Shown here: one piece after another, positions 42,701 through 51,400 of the stretch
How positions within the stretch are numbered: position 1 is the stretch's first letter
Layout: each line of letters starts with the position of its first letter
Source: Rhodoferax sp.
GTDB lineage: Bacteria > Pseudomonadota > Gammaproteobacteria > Burkholderiales > Burkholderiaceae_C
Assembly (NCBI RefSeq): GCF_028715765.1
Contig: NZ_JAQURE010000012.1
Span: 1 to 64,000, forward strand
Direction: 5' to 3'
DNA: 64,000 nucleotides
The notes under the pieces: model-generated
Databases searched by the model: none
The model's input: only the letters and a program-made list of their open reading frames with translations
What the model was told of the DNA's origin: nothing
Made by a program: the position numbers and the translations under genes

Positions 42701-43236
42701 AACCCCCAAAATTGCGGCTGCCCCTGGGCATCATTCAAAAACACCGGGAAAAAGCCCAGCGCACCCAAGCCGCCTTGCACCAGCTCAAAAGGGCCTGCCA
42801 GGGTGATCTGGCCTGTGTCACGCGCTTGGCGTGCTTCTTTGGCGCGCGCCGGGTGGTTGAGCACATCCAGGCCAATGGCATCGCCGTTGCCTTGCAGCGG
42901 AACAATGCGGCGCACCACACCCTGCGGCTCCAGTGCCATGGCCGACACCCCAGGGTAGTGCGCCAGCATGCGGGTGGCCAGCGCGTCAAAGTTGGGAATG
43001 TCGCCCTGGTTCACCTGCACCAAGGCCGCCAAGGCCTGGGTGGCTGACAAGGCTTGCAACAAGTTTTCCTGCAGACGTTGGGCGTGGTCTGCCGCCAGGG
43101 CTTGCACCCGCTCGCGCTCGGCCTGCTGTCGGTGCTTTTCAGACTGCACGCTCACGGTGCTGGTTAGCAAGGCCGCCAGTAAAAAAACCAACACACCCGC
43201 CATGCGCGGGCTTTTGAACAAACGTTGGGCAAACAT
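39745..43236 (-). CDS. CHASE-PAS-GAF-PAS-GGDEF-EAL membrane signalling protein
   Basis: An 1163-residue inner-membrane protein. Order: N-terminal membrane helix, periplasmic CHASE-like sensor (to about residue 250; HYPGVSAMALEPQGVVRRIV), second helix (LLLKLALGGLLSALLALVVK), PAS near 310-420, GAF near 445-590 (GMKMAWIGVVSPSGAIEP), PAS near 610-725, GGDEF with intact RLGGDEFILL, and EAL with EALLRW, NLSAVQF, IDDFGTGYSS and AEGVET. Both cyclase and phosphodiesterase motifs look catalytic, so it makes and/or breaks cyclic di-GMP in response to a periplasmic signal. It lies next to nasT in the same direction; no functional link is shown. Confidence 0.88.
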   Translation of the reverse strand: MFAQRLFKSPRMAGVLVFLLAALLTSTVSVQSEKHRQQAERERVQALAADHAQRLQENLLQALSATQALAALVQVNQGDIPNFDALATRMLAHYPGVSAMALEPQGVVRRIVPLQGNGDAIGLDVLNHPARAKEARQARDTGQITLAGPFELVQGGLGALGFFPVFLNDAQGQPQFWGFTNVVIRLPQALGPAQFEQLVKQGLHYALWRSDPATQQRQVMAQSGAVPSDAVDVVLRVPNAQWTLSVTPNTGWTDPVGLLLKLALGGLLSALLALVVKQWMVAQALAQQLQGNVGSQAQQITALNHQLQATLDAMPDLLFEISLQGRYLACHTPRSALLAAPAADLVGKNIADVLPAPAAAVCLRAIEEAARTGFSQGQEIELQLADGSHWFELSVAHKAPLAQAEPTFIVLSRDVTERKHQALKLARLTQLYAALSQCNQAIVRCTNEAELFPILCRDAVNFGGMKMAWIGVVSPSGAIEPVASFGQGIEYVAHLDVCIDAAVPQGRGPVGSAARENKPVWFQDFQHDPATAPWHERAKQFGWGAVASMPLHRKGQVVGVFSVYAAHPDAFDEAAQNLLLEMTMDISFALDHFEDEAQRQTTLRALQDSEERYRTAFVTSPDAININRMSDGLYLEVNQGFERITGWAHAEVVGKTSQDINIWHDMADRQRLVEGLTQHGQVTNLEADFVRQDGSLVHGLMSAAVVRFQDVACILSITRDITEKRQTEEKLKQLALFDQLTGLPNRTDLQNRFEFALSLAQRHSQSLCLMFMDIDHFKNVNDTLGHSVGDQLLVEMARRLNAQLRTEDTLSRLGGDEFILLLPNIDHEGAQQVALKLLAAASLPCQIEPFELVNTLSIGLAMYPHDGQDFETLSKNADTAMYRVKHAARNGFCFFTPEMQANSVRSLQLVNALHHALARHEMQVHYQPQVAMQDGRVIGVEALLRWQSPELGLVMPAEFVPIAEDSGQILEIGEWVLRSAVNQLKSWMDQGLPPVVMAVNLSAVQFRHADLLHLVTGILAQAGVPPELLELELTEAIAMDHPDIAISIMNRLHEHGIRMSIDDFGTGYSSLSYLKKFKVYKLKIDQSFVRDLSHDADDKAIVTAIINLASSMGLQTIAEGVETASQLAFLRLQGCDEVQGYYFSHPLSADAFAAYVRQQPPLA

Positions 43237-43414
43237 GTGGCTGATGTGGTGAGCTTGTCAAATGACTGCTCTCTGCGCAGTTAGGCCAGTGTGGCAAGCG
43301 GGTGGTGCGCAACCCTAAGCAGGATCGCGTCAATGCACCGGAATTTATCACCAAACAGCGTAAAAAAGTACCAAATTCATGGCATGGACAGCGCCACGCT
43401 TAGCTTCTATCAGC

Positions 43415-44113
43415 TCAAGCAGCACCGTAGTTCACCAGTTTTTTTACGTCCAGAATGCGAATTTCGCGGCGGTCTACATGGATCAATTGCTTGTGTTCCA
43501 AGTCATGCAGCACCCGCGAAAAGTATTCAGGAGTGAGTGACAGGCGCGAGGCAATGGTGCTTTTGTTGGCTGGCAGTGCCACGGTTAAAGTTGATTGGTC
43601 TGGCAGGTGGTTGGCATCCACGTCGCGCAGCAGGTAGCCAATCAGCCGCTGCAGGCCGTTTTGCAGCGCATAGCCTTCCACATCTTGAACCAACCCATGC
43701 AGGCGGCGCGAAATGCCTGCCAGCATGTGCATGGCAAATTGGGGGTCTTGCGCGATGGCGCTGTAAACCCCTTGTTTGCTGACATTGACCAAGGTGGTCT
43801 CAACCAAGGCTTGGGCACTCAAGATATAGGGTCGGTTCAAAAACACCAGCGCTTCGGCAAAGCTTTGCCCAGGGCTGATGAGCTCGATCACTTTCTCATG
43901 GCCAGAGGGCGACACCACAAACAGCTTGACTTGGCCACTGACCACAATGTGAAAGGCGTCACAGGCGTGCCCCACCATGAACACCATTTCGCCTTTGGTG
44001 TAATTGGCCACCATGCAGCTTTGTGAGATTTGAACCAGCTCTTCAGATGACAAGCCGCTGAACAGGGGTGAGCTGGCCAAAAAATCTGGCATGTTGAAAA
44101 ACGTGTGGTGCAT
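43415..44113 (-). CDS. Crp/Fnr-family transcriptional regulator
   Basis: Started at MHHTFFNMPDFLASSPLFSG. The 232-residue protein has a cyclic-nucleotide-binding-like sensor domain (KGEMVFMVGHACDAFHIVVS) and a C-terminal winged helix (NKSTIASRLSLTPEYFSRVL then HDLEHKQLI). The N-terminal cysteine cluster of oxygen-sensing Fnr is absent, so it resembles the Dnr/NarR group that responds to nitric oxide or other signals. It is the last gene of the nar run and is 7 bp after the preceding hypothetical gene. It may control nar expression. Confidence 0.82.
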   Translation of the reverse strand: MHHTFFNMPDFLASSPLFSGLSSEELVQISQSCMVANYTKGEMVFMVGHACDAFHIVVSGQVKLFVVSPSGHEKVIELISPGQSFAEALVFLNRPYILSAQALVETTLVNVSKQGVYSAIAQDPQFAMHMLAGISRRLHGLVQDVEGYALQNGLQRLIGYLLRDVDANHLPDQSTLTVALPANKSTIASRLSLTPEYFSRVLHDLEHKQLIHVDRREIRILDVKKLVNYGAA

Positions 44114-44120
44114 GGTGTGT

Positions 44121-44525
44121 TCAGACCAAATCGATGGCTTGCCCTGACGTGTCAAAGGCGATCATGTTAGCCAAAGTGCCAAGTTTGATGGCCTCAACCA
44201 TGCGTTGCAGCACAGGTTCAGCGGTTTTGCTGCTGGGCGGCTCGCTGCCTTGTCCCGACAGGGTGCTGACAAACACCACCTGCCAGGCGGTGCCAAACTG
44301 GTTGGCCTCTTGCACCAGGCGCTCAAAGTTGCCAATTTCGTCGGGCGTTTGATCCACACACATGGCCGGCACCAGCGCGCCACCATGGCCTTGGGCAAAG
44401 TCTGCGCGCTGCTCTGGGGTGGCATCTTCAGGCAACTCCGCGCTGGCAAACACCAGCAGCAGGCGCTGCCCTTGGGGCTGCTGGCAGGCTGCCAACAGCA
44501 GGTCGTCAAAGCAAGAAATTTGCAT
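44121..44525 (-). CDS. Conserved protein of the nar operon, unknown function
   Basis: A 134-residue soluble protein starting MQISCFDDLLLAACQQPQGQ, with LLLVFASAELPEDATPEQRA and WQVVFVSTLSGQGSEPPS segments. I recall similar ORFs next to ppiC and narI in betaproteobacterial nar operons, sometimes with unreliable names. It is sandwiched between ppiC (11-bp gap) and the Crp/Fnr gene, so a role tied to respiratory nitrate reduction is plausible. No motif identifies its chemistry. Confidence 0.65.
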   Translation of the reverse strand: MQISCFDDLLLAACQQPQGQRLLLVFASAELPEDATPEQRADFAQGHGGALVPAMCVDQTPDEIGNFERLVQEANQFGTAWQVVFVSTLSGQGSEPPSSKTAEPVLQRMVEAIKLGTLANMIAFDTSGQAIDLV

Positions 44526-44536
44526 GTTTTGGCCTT

Positions 44537-45328
44537 TTATTGCACCAGGGCAGAGTCTGCGCGATCCAGGTCTACGCCTTGAATGTCAGCCTCAGCCGCC
44601 AGCAAGCTGAGGTATTGGCGCAGCGCAGTCACAAAAGTTTGCTGCTTGAGGCGCATTGATACCGCACCCCGCACAGCCTCAAACGGCTGGGCTGTGCCCG
44701 CTTCGCGCGCCAGCACCTCGACCACATGCAGGCCAAAACGGCTGTGCACCAGGCGCGGCAGCACGCCTATTTCCTTGTTGCCAAACAGCTCTTTGGCAAA
44801 CTCTGGGGCGCAGTCGGCCGTGGTGAGCCAACCCAGCTGGCCACCCTCTGAGCCACTGGGGCAGTTGGACATGGTGCGGGCGGCTTTGGCAAACGCATCA
44901 TCAAGCGCCTGGTCATCATGGCAGCGCACATTGAGCAGCGTGGCCTCGGCTTGTTTGCGCAGGGCATTCAGGTCAACGCCGGGGGTCACTGCAAACAGGA
45001 TGTGGCGCACGTTGACACGTTCACCCGTGGTGTACAAGGCCTGGTGGGCGGTGTGGTAACGCCAGCAGTCAGCATCTGCTGGCTCGGGTATCACCAGTTC
45101 TTGCGCCAGCAGCAACTCAATGGCATTGGAAGCGGCTTCACTCAGTACACCCTCTGTGGCGGGGGTGTCGTTGGTGGCCAGCAAGCCTTGTTCAATGGCG
45201 CGCTGGCGCAGCAGCTCGGAACAGGCACGCTGGCGCAGCGTGTCAGCATCGACCTTTTCACTGGCGCTTTGCAGGGCTACGCCATTAATATATGCCAAAT
45301 TGGCCTCTAACGCTTGTTCTGTATGCAT
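44537..45328 (-). CDS. Parvulin-type (PpiC/NifM-like) peptidyl-prolyl isomerase
   Basis: Started at MHTEQALEANLAYINGVALQ; the track's longer form begins inside narI. The 263-residue protein has an N-terminal helical region and a parvulin domain at about residues 105-215 (VNVRHILFAVTPGVDLNALR, CPSGSEGGQLGWLTTADCAP, VHSRFGLHVVEVLARE). No signal peptide is evident, so it is probably cytoplasmic like NifM and may help fold NarGHI. Its ribosome site (AAGGAG), start codon and first dozen codons come from a copy of repeat A placed right after the narI stop. Confidence 0.82.
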   Translation of the reverse strand: MHTEQALEANLAYINGVALQSASEKVDADTLRQRACSELLRQRAIEQGLLATNDTPATEGVLSEAASNAIELLLAQELVIPEPADADCWRYHTAHQALYTTGERVNVRHILFAVTPGVDLNALRKQAEATLLNVRCHDDQALDDAFAKAARTMSNCPSGSEGGQLGWLTTADCAPEFAKELFGNKEIGVLPRLVHSRFGLHVVEVLAREAGTAQPFEAVRGAVSMRLKQQTFVTALRQYLSLLAAEADIQGVDLDRADSALVQ

Positions 45329-45345
45329 GAGTAGCTCCTTAAATG
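45287..45345 (-). repeat. Dispersed repeat A providing the ppiC start
   Basis: ATATGCCAAATTGGCCTCTA, CGCTTGTTCTGTATGCATGA and GTAGCTCC form a repeat-A copy that spans the narI stop/ppiC start junction and encodes the first PpiC residues. Confidence 0.65.
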
Positions 45346-46073
45346 CTAGCGTCAGAAGCGCGTGGCTGATTGCGCCCAGCTGGCACATTCAGGCGGCGTG
45401 CGCGCACCACCTGGTAGGGGCGCATCAAATAACCCACCGAGGCAAAACCGCTCCAGACGTGCACCAGGCGGGTGAACGGGAAGATAAAGAAAATACTCAT
45501 GCCAAGGAACATGTGCATCTTGAAAACAAAACCCGCTTCGGCCAACATGTCCACTGCGCCAGGTTGGAACGTGACGATGGCCTGGGCCCAGCCAGCCAGC
45601 TTGAGCATCATGCTGCCGTCAAGGTGTTGGCCTGACAGTGGCACCGTGGCCAAGCCCAGCGCAAGTTGCAACCACAACAGCACCAGCAGCACGATGTCGC
45701 TGGTTTTGGAGTTGATGCGAATGCGTGGCTCGGTCAGGCGGCGATGCAGTAGCAACGTCACACCAATAAAGCCAAGCAGACCAGCCAAGCCACCACTGAT
45801 CATGGCCATGAGTTGCTTGTTGCCAGCGCTGATGAAGTGCTCATAAATAAAGTGCGGCGTCAACATGCCAATGGTGTGACCAAAGAACAAAAACAACACG
45901 CCAATGTGAAACAGGTTGCTGCCCAGCCGCAATTGACCCATTTTGAGCATCTGAGAAGAATCGCTTTTCCAGGTGTATTGGTCGCGGTCAAAGCGCAGCA
46001 GACTGCCGGCAATGAAAACAACAAAGGCGATGTAGGGGTAAATGCCGAACAGAAAGTGGTCAAGGGTGTTCAT
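45339..46073 (-). CDS. narI: Respiratory nitrate reductase gamma subunit (cytochrome b)
   Basis: A 244-residue membrane protein with five helices, starting MNTLDHFLFGIYPYIAFVVF. The SNLFHIGVLFLFFGHTIGML segment (His near residues 56 and 66) and the late FKMHMFLGMSIFFIFPFTRL then VHVWSG (His near 187 and 205) supply the two heme b ligand pairs. NarI passes quinol electrons to NarH. It overlaps narJ by 4 bp. Confidence 0.95.
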   Translation of the reverse strand: MNTLDHFLFGIYPYIAFVVFIAGSLLRFDRDQYTWKSDSSQMLKMGQLRLGSNLFHIGVLFLFFGHTIGMLTPHFIYEHFISAGNKQLMAMISGGLAGLLGFIGVTLLLHRRLTEPRIRINSKTSDIVLLVLLWLQLALGLATVPLSGQHLDGSMMLKLAGWAQAIVTFQPGAVDMLAEAGFVFKMHMFLGMSIFFIFPFTRLVHVWSGFASVGYLMRPYQVVRARRLNVPAGRNQPRASDASI

Positions 46074-46789
46074 AGTGATGCTCCTTCAGCTGTGGTGGCG
46101 CTGGCACGCGCGCTGGCCGCATTGGTTTTTACAAAGTGAATCGGTTGGGGTTGGTCGGGCTTGCCCTGGCCTTTGACGGAGCAGCCGCCAAACACCTCGG
46201 GTTCTTCCCATGACGCATCAAGCGCCTCGTCGGCCACCACGGCGACGGCTTGCGCCTTTTCGCCGCTGAGTTCAATCAAGGCGCCAATCACGCTGGCGTA
46301 TGCGGTGTTGCGCTGTTGCAGTGCGCTGAAGATGGCGTTGAGGATGTGAGTCATCTCACCCAAAAACGCACGCGCTTCCTGGGGCGGTTGGGTGGATGCA
46401 TATTCCAGTACCACTGGCAGGTAGTCGGGCAGTTCACCCTCGGCCAGAAACAGCCCGGCTTTTTCATAGGTCTGGGTCAGGTCAATCATGGCCGGGCCAC
46501 GGTCACGTGAATCCCCGTGCACATGCTCAAACAGGTGCAATGAGGTGGCATGCCCGCGGTCAAACAGCTCAACGTAATCGGCTTCAATTTGTAGCGTATC
46601 GCCCTTCGCGATGTTGTCCATCAGCATGAATAACTCGGCTTGGCGTGAGCGTGTCACTGCCTGTTCGGACTGTATGGCGGCACGCATGTCAGCCAGGTCA
46701 GCGCGTAAAGCTGCATTCGGGTAAGACAGCAGCCGTGCCAGCACGCGCAGGCTGCGCGACATGCCGGTGATGTTGGAGATAAGTGACAT
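46070..46789 (-). CDS. narJ: Nitrate reductase maturation chaperone NarJ
   Basis: A 239-residue TorD-like helical chaperone, starting MSLISNITGMSRSLRVLARL, with the signature YVELFDRGHATSLHLFEHVH then GDSRDRGPAM near residues 68-95. NarJ binds apo-NarG and allows molybdenum cofactor insertion and membrane attachment. The C-terminal 40 residues are an Ala/Pro-rich extension. It follows narH by 2 bp and overlaps narI. Confidence 0.95.
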   Translation of the reverse strand: MSLISNITGMSRSLRVLARLLSYPNAALRADLADMRAAIQSEQAVTRSRQAELFMLMDNIAKGDTLQIEADYVELFDRGHATSLHLFEHVHGDSRDRGPAMIDLTQTYEKAGLFLAEGELPDYLPVVLEYASTQPPQEARAFLGEMTHILNAIFSALQQRNTAYASVIGALIELSGEKAQAVAVVADEALDASWEEPEVFGGCSVKGQGKPDQPQPIHFVKTNAASARASATTAEGASL

Positions 46790-46791
46790 GC

Positions 46792-48315
46792 TCAGACCTC
46801 CGCCTGGATCGGGATGGTGCGACGCTTGCCCGCGCCAAACAGGCTGACCTCGCTGGCTCCATCAGAGCAACCGTTGCCAAAGCTGAAGCCGCAGCCGCCA
46901 CGCACGTCAAAGGTGTTCTCGGCATATTCACGGTGGGTGCTTGGGATGACAAAACGGTCTTCGTAGTTGGCAATGGCCATCACGTGGTACATCTCTTCCA
47001 CTTCCAACTGGGTCATTTGCACTTGTTCCAGCGCAGCGGTGTTGATGCGGTTGTCCACATGCTTCTCACGCTGGTAGGCGCGCATGGCCAGCATCCGCTC
47101 CAGAGCCCGTTCCACCGGCATGGTGTCACCGGCGGTGAGCAAATTGGCCAGGTACTTGACCGGAATGCGCAGTTGCTTCACATCAGGAATAACACCGTTG
47201 GTACCAATCTGCCCTGCATTGGCAGCGGCGCTGATGGGAGACAGCGGTGGCACGTACCAAACCATCGGCAGCGTGCGGTATTCGGGGTGCAGCGGCAGGG
47301 CCACTTTCCATTGCACCGCCATCTTGTACACCGGGCTGTTGCGGGCGGCATCCATCCATTTGTCGGGAATGCCGTCAAGGCGCGCTTGCTCGATGACTTT
47401 GGGGTCGTTCGGGTCGAGGAAGATGTCGAGCTGTGCCTGGTACAAATCGCGGTCGCGCTCGACGCTGGCTGCTTCTTGAATGCGGTCTGCGTCATACAGC
47501 AACACGCCCAGGTAACGGATACGGCCAACGCAGGTCTCAGAGCACACGGTGGGCATGCCGGCCTCAATGCGCGGGTAGCAGAAGATGCATTTTTCGGCCT
47601 TGCCGCTTTTCCAGTTGTAGTAAATCTTTTTGTACGGGCAGCCGCTGATGCACATGCGCCAGCCGCGGCATTTGTCCTGGTCAATCAGCACAATGCCGTC
47701 TTCTTCACGCTTGTAGATGCTGCCTGACGGGCACGATGCCACGCACGCCGGGTTCAGGCAGTGCTCGCACAGGCGCGGCAGGTACATCATGAAGGTGTTC
47801 TCGAACTGGCCGTAAATGTCTTTCTGGATGTCGTCAAAGTTCTTGTCTTTGCTGCGCTTGGCGAATTCACCACCCAGAATTTCTTCCCAGTTCGGGCCCC
47901 ATTCAATTTTCTCCATGCGTTGCCCGGTGATCAGGCTGCGCGGGCGGGCGGTCGGCACGTTGTTGCCCGCCGGCGCGCTTTGCAGATGGGCGTAGTCAAA
48001 GGTGAAGGGTTCGTAGTAGTCGTCAATCTGTGGCAGATTCGGGTTGGCAAAGATTTTCATCAACAGCTTCCACTTTGCCCCTTGGCGCGGCTCGATCTTG
48101 CCGTCTGCTTTACGCACCCAGCCACCGTTCCATTTGTCCTGGTTTTCCCACTCTTTGGGGTAGCCGATACCGGGTTTTGTTTCGACGTTGTTGAACCAGG
48201 CGTATTCCATGCCGGGACGGCTGGTCCAGACGTTTTTGCAGGTGACCGAGCAAGTGTGGCAACCAATGCACTTGTCCAGGTTGAGCACCATGCCGATTTG
48301 TGCGCGTATTTTCAT
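46792..48315 (-). CDS. narH: Respiratory nitrate reductase beta subunit
   Basis: A 507-residue iron-sulfur protein starting MKIRAQIGMVLNLDKCIGCH. All cysteine groups are visible: CIGCHTCSVTC, CEHCLNPACVASCPSG, CRGWRMCISGCPYKK (the Trp-containing [3Fe-4S] motif) and CIFCYPRIEAGMPTVCSETC. It carries electrons from NarI to NarG at the cytoplasmic face of the membrane. A 118-bp gap containing a large inverted repeat separates it from narG. Confidence 0.96.
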   Translation of the reverse strand: MKIRAQIGMVLNLDKCIGCHTCSVTCKNVWTSRPGMEYAWFNNVETKPGIGYPKEWENQDKWNGGWVRKADGKIEPRQGAKWKLLMKIFANPNLPQIDDYYEPFTFDYAHLQSAPAGNNVPTARPRSLITGQRMEKIEWGPNWEEILGGEFAKRSKDKNFDDIQKDIYGQFENTFMMYLPRLCEHCLNPACVASCPSGSIYKREEDGIVLIDQDKCRGWRMCISGCPYKKIYYNWKSGKAEKCIFCYPRIEAGMPTVCSETCVGRIRYLGVLLYDADRIQEAASVERDRDLYQAQLDIFLDPNDPKVIEQARLDGIPDKWMDAARNSPVYKMAVQWKVALPLHPEYRTLPMVWYVPPLSPISAAANAGQIGTNGVIPDVKQLRIPVKYLANLLTAGDTMPVERALERMLAMRAYQREKHVDNRINTAALEQVQMTQLEVEEMYHVMAIANYEDRFVIPSTHREYAENTFDVRGGCGFSFGNGCSDGASEVSLFGAGKRRTIPIQAEV

Positions 48316-48345
48316 GATTTGATTTCCTTTGCGTTATTGACTTGT

Positions 48346-48418
48346 TCCCTCCCCCTCTGGGGGAAGGTTAGGGTGGGGGTCAGCCCCCATCCCTGCCTTC
48401 CCCCAGAGGGGGAAGGGG
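48346..48418. repeat. Large C/G-rich inverted repeat (family B) between narG and narH
   Basis: TTCCCTCCCCCTCTGGGGGA through TTAGGGTGGGGGT is followed after three bases by its near-exact reverse complement (CCCCCATCCCTGCC then TTCCCCCAGAGGGGGAAGGG). The whole 73 bp can fold as a very stable hairpin in narGH mRNA. The left half resembles the element inside ureC. Confidence 0.85.
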
Positions 48419-48432
48419 TAAGACAGCTAGGT

Positions 48433-51400
48433 TCATGCCGCTGTTCCTTCGTCATCCAGCCAGTCCACCTTGCTCATCTTGCGCAACACCACGAACTCAT
48501 CGCGGTTGGTGCCGATGGTGCCGTAGTAGTTGAAGCCGTAGCTGAACTGCGCGTAGCCACCAATCATGTGGGTGGGTTTCAGCACAATGCGGGTGACCGA
48601 GTTATGGATGCCGCCACGCCCACCGGTGATTTCCGAGCCCGGCATGTTCACCAATTTTTCCTGGGCGTGGTACATCAGGCACATGCCGTTGCGCACGCGC
48701 TGGCTGACCACGGCACGGGCGGTCAAGGCACCGTTCAAGTTAAAGAGCTCGATCCAGTCGTTGTCCTCAATGCCGGCCGCTTTGGCATCGTCTTCACTGA
48801 TCCAGACAATCGGGCCGCCACGGCTGAGCGTCAACATGTGCAGGTTGTCGCTGTAGGTGCTGTGAATGCCCCATTTTTGGTGCGGGGTGATGAAGTTCAG
48901 CGCAATTTCTTTGTTGCCATTGGGCTTGCGGTCTTGCATGGCGTTGGTGGTCTTCAAGTCCACGGGCGGGCGGTAGCTGCTGAAGCCTTCGCCAAATGCC
49001 GTCATCCACGGGTGATCCATGTAGAACTGCTGACGGCCGGTCAGGGTGCGCCATGGGATCATCTCGTGCACGTTGGTGTAACCGGCGTTGTACGACACGG
49101 TCTCAGACTCAATACCGCTCCAGGTGGGGCTGGAGATGATCTTGCGTGGCTGCGCCTGAATGTCGCGGAAACGAATCTTTTCGTCTTCGCGGTGAATGGC
49201 CAGGTGGGTGTGATCCAGCCCGGTTTGTTTGCCCAAGGCTTGCCAGGCTTTTACAGCCACGTGGCCATTGGTTTCCGGAGCCAACTGCAAAATCACTTCA
49301 CAGGCATCAATGTCAGTCTCAATTTTGGGCATGCCGCAGGTCACACCAGCATCGGTCACCAAGCCATTGAGCTGGCCGAGTTGCGTGACTTCAATCTTGG
49401 TGTCCCAGGAGATGCCTTTGCCACCATTGCCCACCTTGTTCATCAGTGGGCCAACCGCGGTGAAGCGCTTATAGACATTGGGGTAGTCGCGCTCGACGAC
49501 CATGAAGCTTGGGGCGGTCTTGCCAGGAATCAGGTCGATTTCCCCCTTTTTCCATTCCTGCACACCAAACGGTTGCGCCATCTCAGCCGGGGTGTCGTGC
49601 ATGATGGGGGTGAGCACCATCTCGCGCTCCACGCCCAGGTGGCCGACACAGAGATCGCTGAATTTTTTGGCAAAACCTTTGTAGATTTCCCAGTCGCTGC
49701 GCGATTGCCAGGCCGGATCCACCGCTGCCGAGAGCGGGTGAATGAACGGGTGCATGTCGCTGGTGTTCATGTCGTTCTTTTCGTACCAGGTGGCTGACGG
49801 CAACACGATGTCGCTGTACAGGCAGGTGGTGCTCATGCGGAAGTCGAGGGTGACCACCAAATCGAGCTTGCCTTCAGGCGCCTGGTCGTGCCACACCACT
49901 TCAGTGGGGCGGCCGTCTTGCTGGCCCAAATCTTTGCCTTGCACGCCGTTTTTAGTGCCCAGCAAGTGCTTCAAAAAGTACTCATGGCCCTTGCCGCTGG
50001 AGCCCAAAATGTTGGAGCGCCAGACAAACATGTTGCGCGGCCAGTTGTTGGGGTGGTCTGGGTCTTCGCAGCTCATGACCTGGCTGCCATCTTTCAAGCC
50101 CTTGGTCAAATAGTCTTTGGGGTCCATGTTGGCGGCTGCTGCGGCGCGCACCACCTCAAGCGGGTTGGTCTTGAGTTGTGGGGCGCTGGGCAACCAGCCC
50201 ATGCGTTCGGCGCGCACGTTGTAGTCAATCATGCTGCCGCCAAACTTGGCTTTGTCGGCCAGGGGCGACAGGATTTCATCCACACCGACGGTTTCGTAGC
50301 GCCACTGGTCGGTGTGGGCGTAGAAAAAGCTGGTGCCGTTCATTTGCCGGGGCGGGCGGATCCAGTCCAGCGCAAAGGCCAGCGCCGTCCAGCCGGTTTG
50401 TGGGCGCAGTTTTTCTTGCCCCACATAGTGCGCCCAACCGCCACCCGACTGGCCAATGCAGCCGCACATCATCAGCATGTTGATGACGCCGCGGTAGTTC
50501 ATGTCGGCGTGAAACCAGTGGTTCATGGCCGCGCCGATGATCACCATCGACTTGCCGTGCGTTTTGTCAGCGTTCTCGGCAAATTGGCGCGCCACGGTGA
50601 TGAGCTGCTCACGCGGTGTGCCGGTGATGCGCTCTTGCCAGGCTGGCGTGTAAGGCGTGTCGTCGTTGAAGTCCTTTGCCGCCATTTCGCCCGGCAAGCC
50701 ACGTGCCACGCCGTAGTTGGCCACTTGCAGGTCAAACACAGTGGCGACCAGGGCCTCACGTTGGTCTCCTTCTTTGCCCAGCGAGATGCGTTGCACCGGC
50801 ACGGTACGCACCAGCACATTGTTGGCCGCATCACCCGTGGCGTTGTTGGGGAAGTGCTCGGACACGATGCCGCCAAAGTAGGGAAAGCCCACCTTGGCCG
50901 TCTCGCTGCTGGGGGCATCGCCTTCGAGCACCGTTAATTTGAGTTTGACCTCGGTGCCATGGCGTGCTTCTTTGGCCTCCAGGTTCCATTGGCCCTGGTC
51001 GGCGCGGCCGTCTGCGCCCCAGCGGAAACCGATTGCACCGTTGGGCAGCACCACTTTGCCGGCCATGTCCAGTGCCACGGTTTTCCACTCGGGGTTGTTG
51101 GCCTGGCCGAGCTTGCCGTTGAAGTCGCTGGCACGCACGTAGCGGTCGGGCACCATCACGGTGTCACCGCTGGGCAAGACCTTTTCTTTGAGCATGACCA
51201 ACATCGGCATGTCGGTGTAGCGGCGCACGTAGTCGTCAAAGTAGGCGCTGCGCTGGCCGTTTTCTGGAAAGTAAAAGTCTTTCAGAATGACGTGGCCCAT
51301 GGCCATGGCTACAGCGGCATCGGTGCCCTGCTTGGGTTTCATCCAGATGTCGGACAGCTTGGCCACTTCGGAGTAGTCGGGCGTGACGGCCACGGTCTTG

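Noticed and set aside
47761-49797. 678-codon plus-strand ORF
   Set aside because: Antisense shadow spanning narH and narG; no start context or family features.
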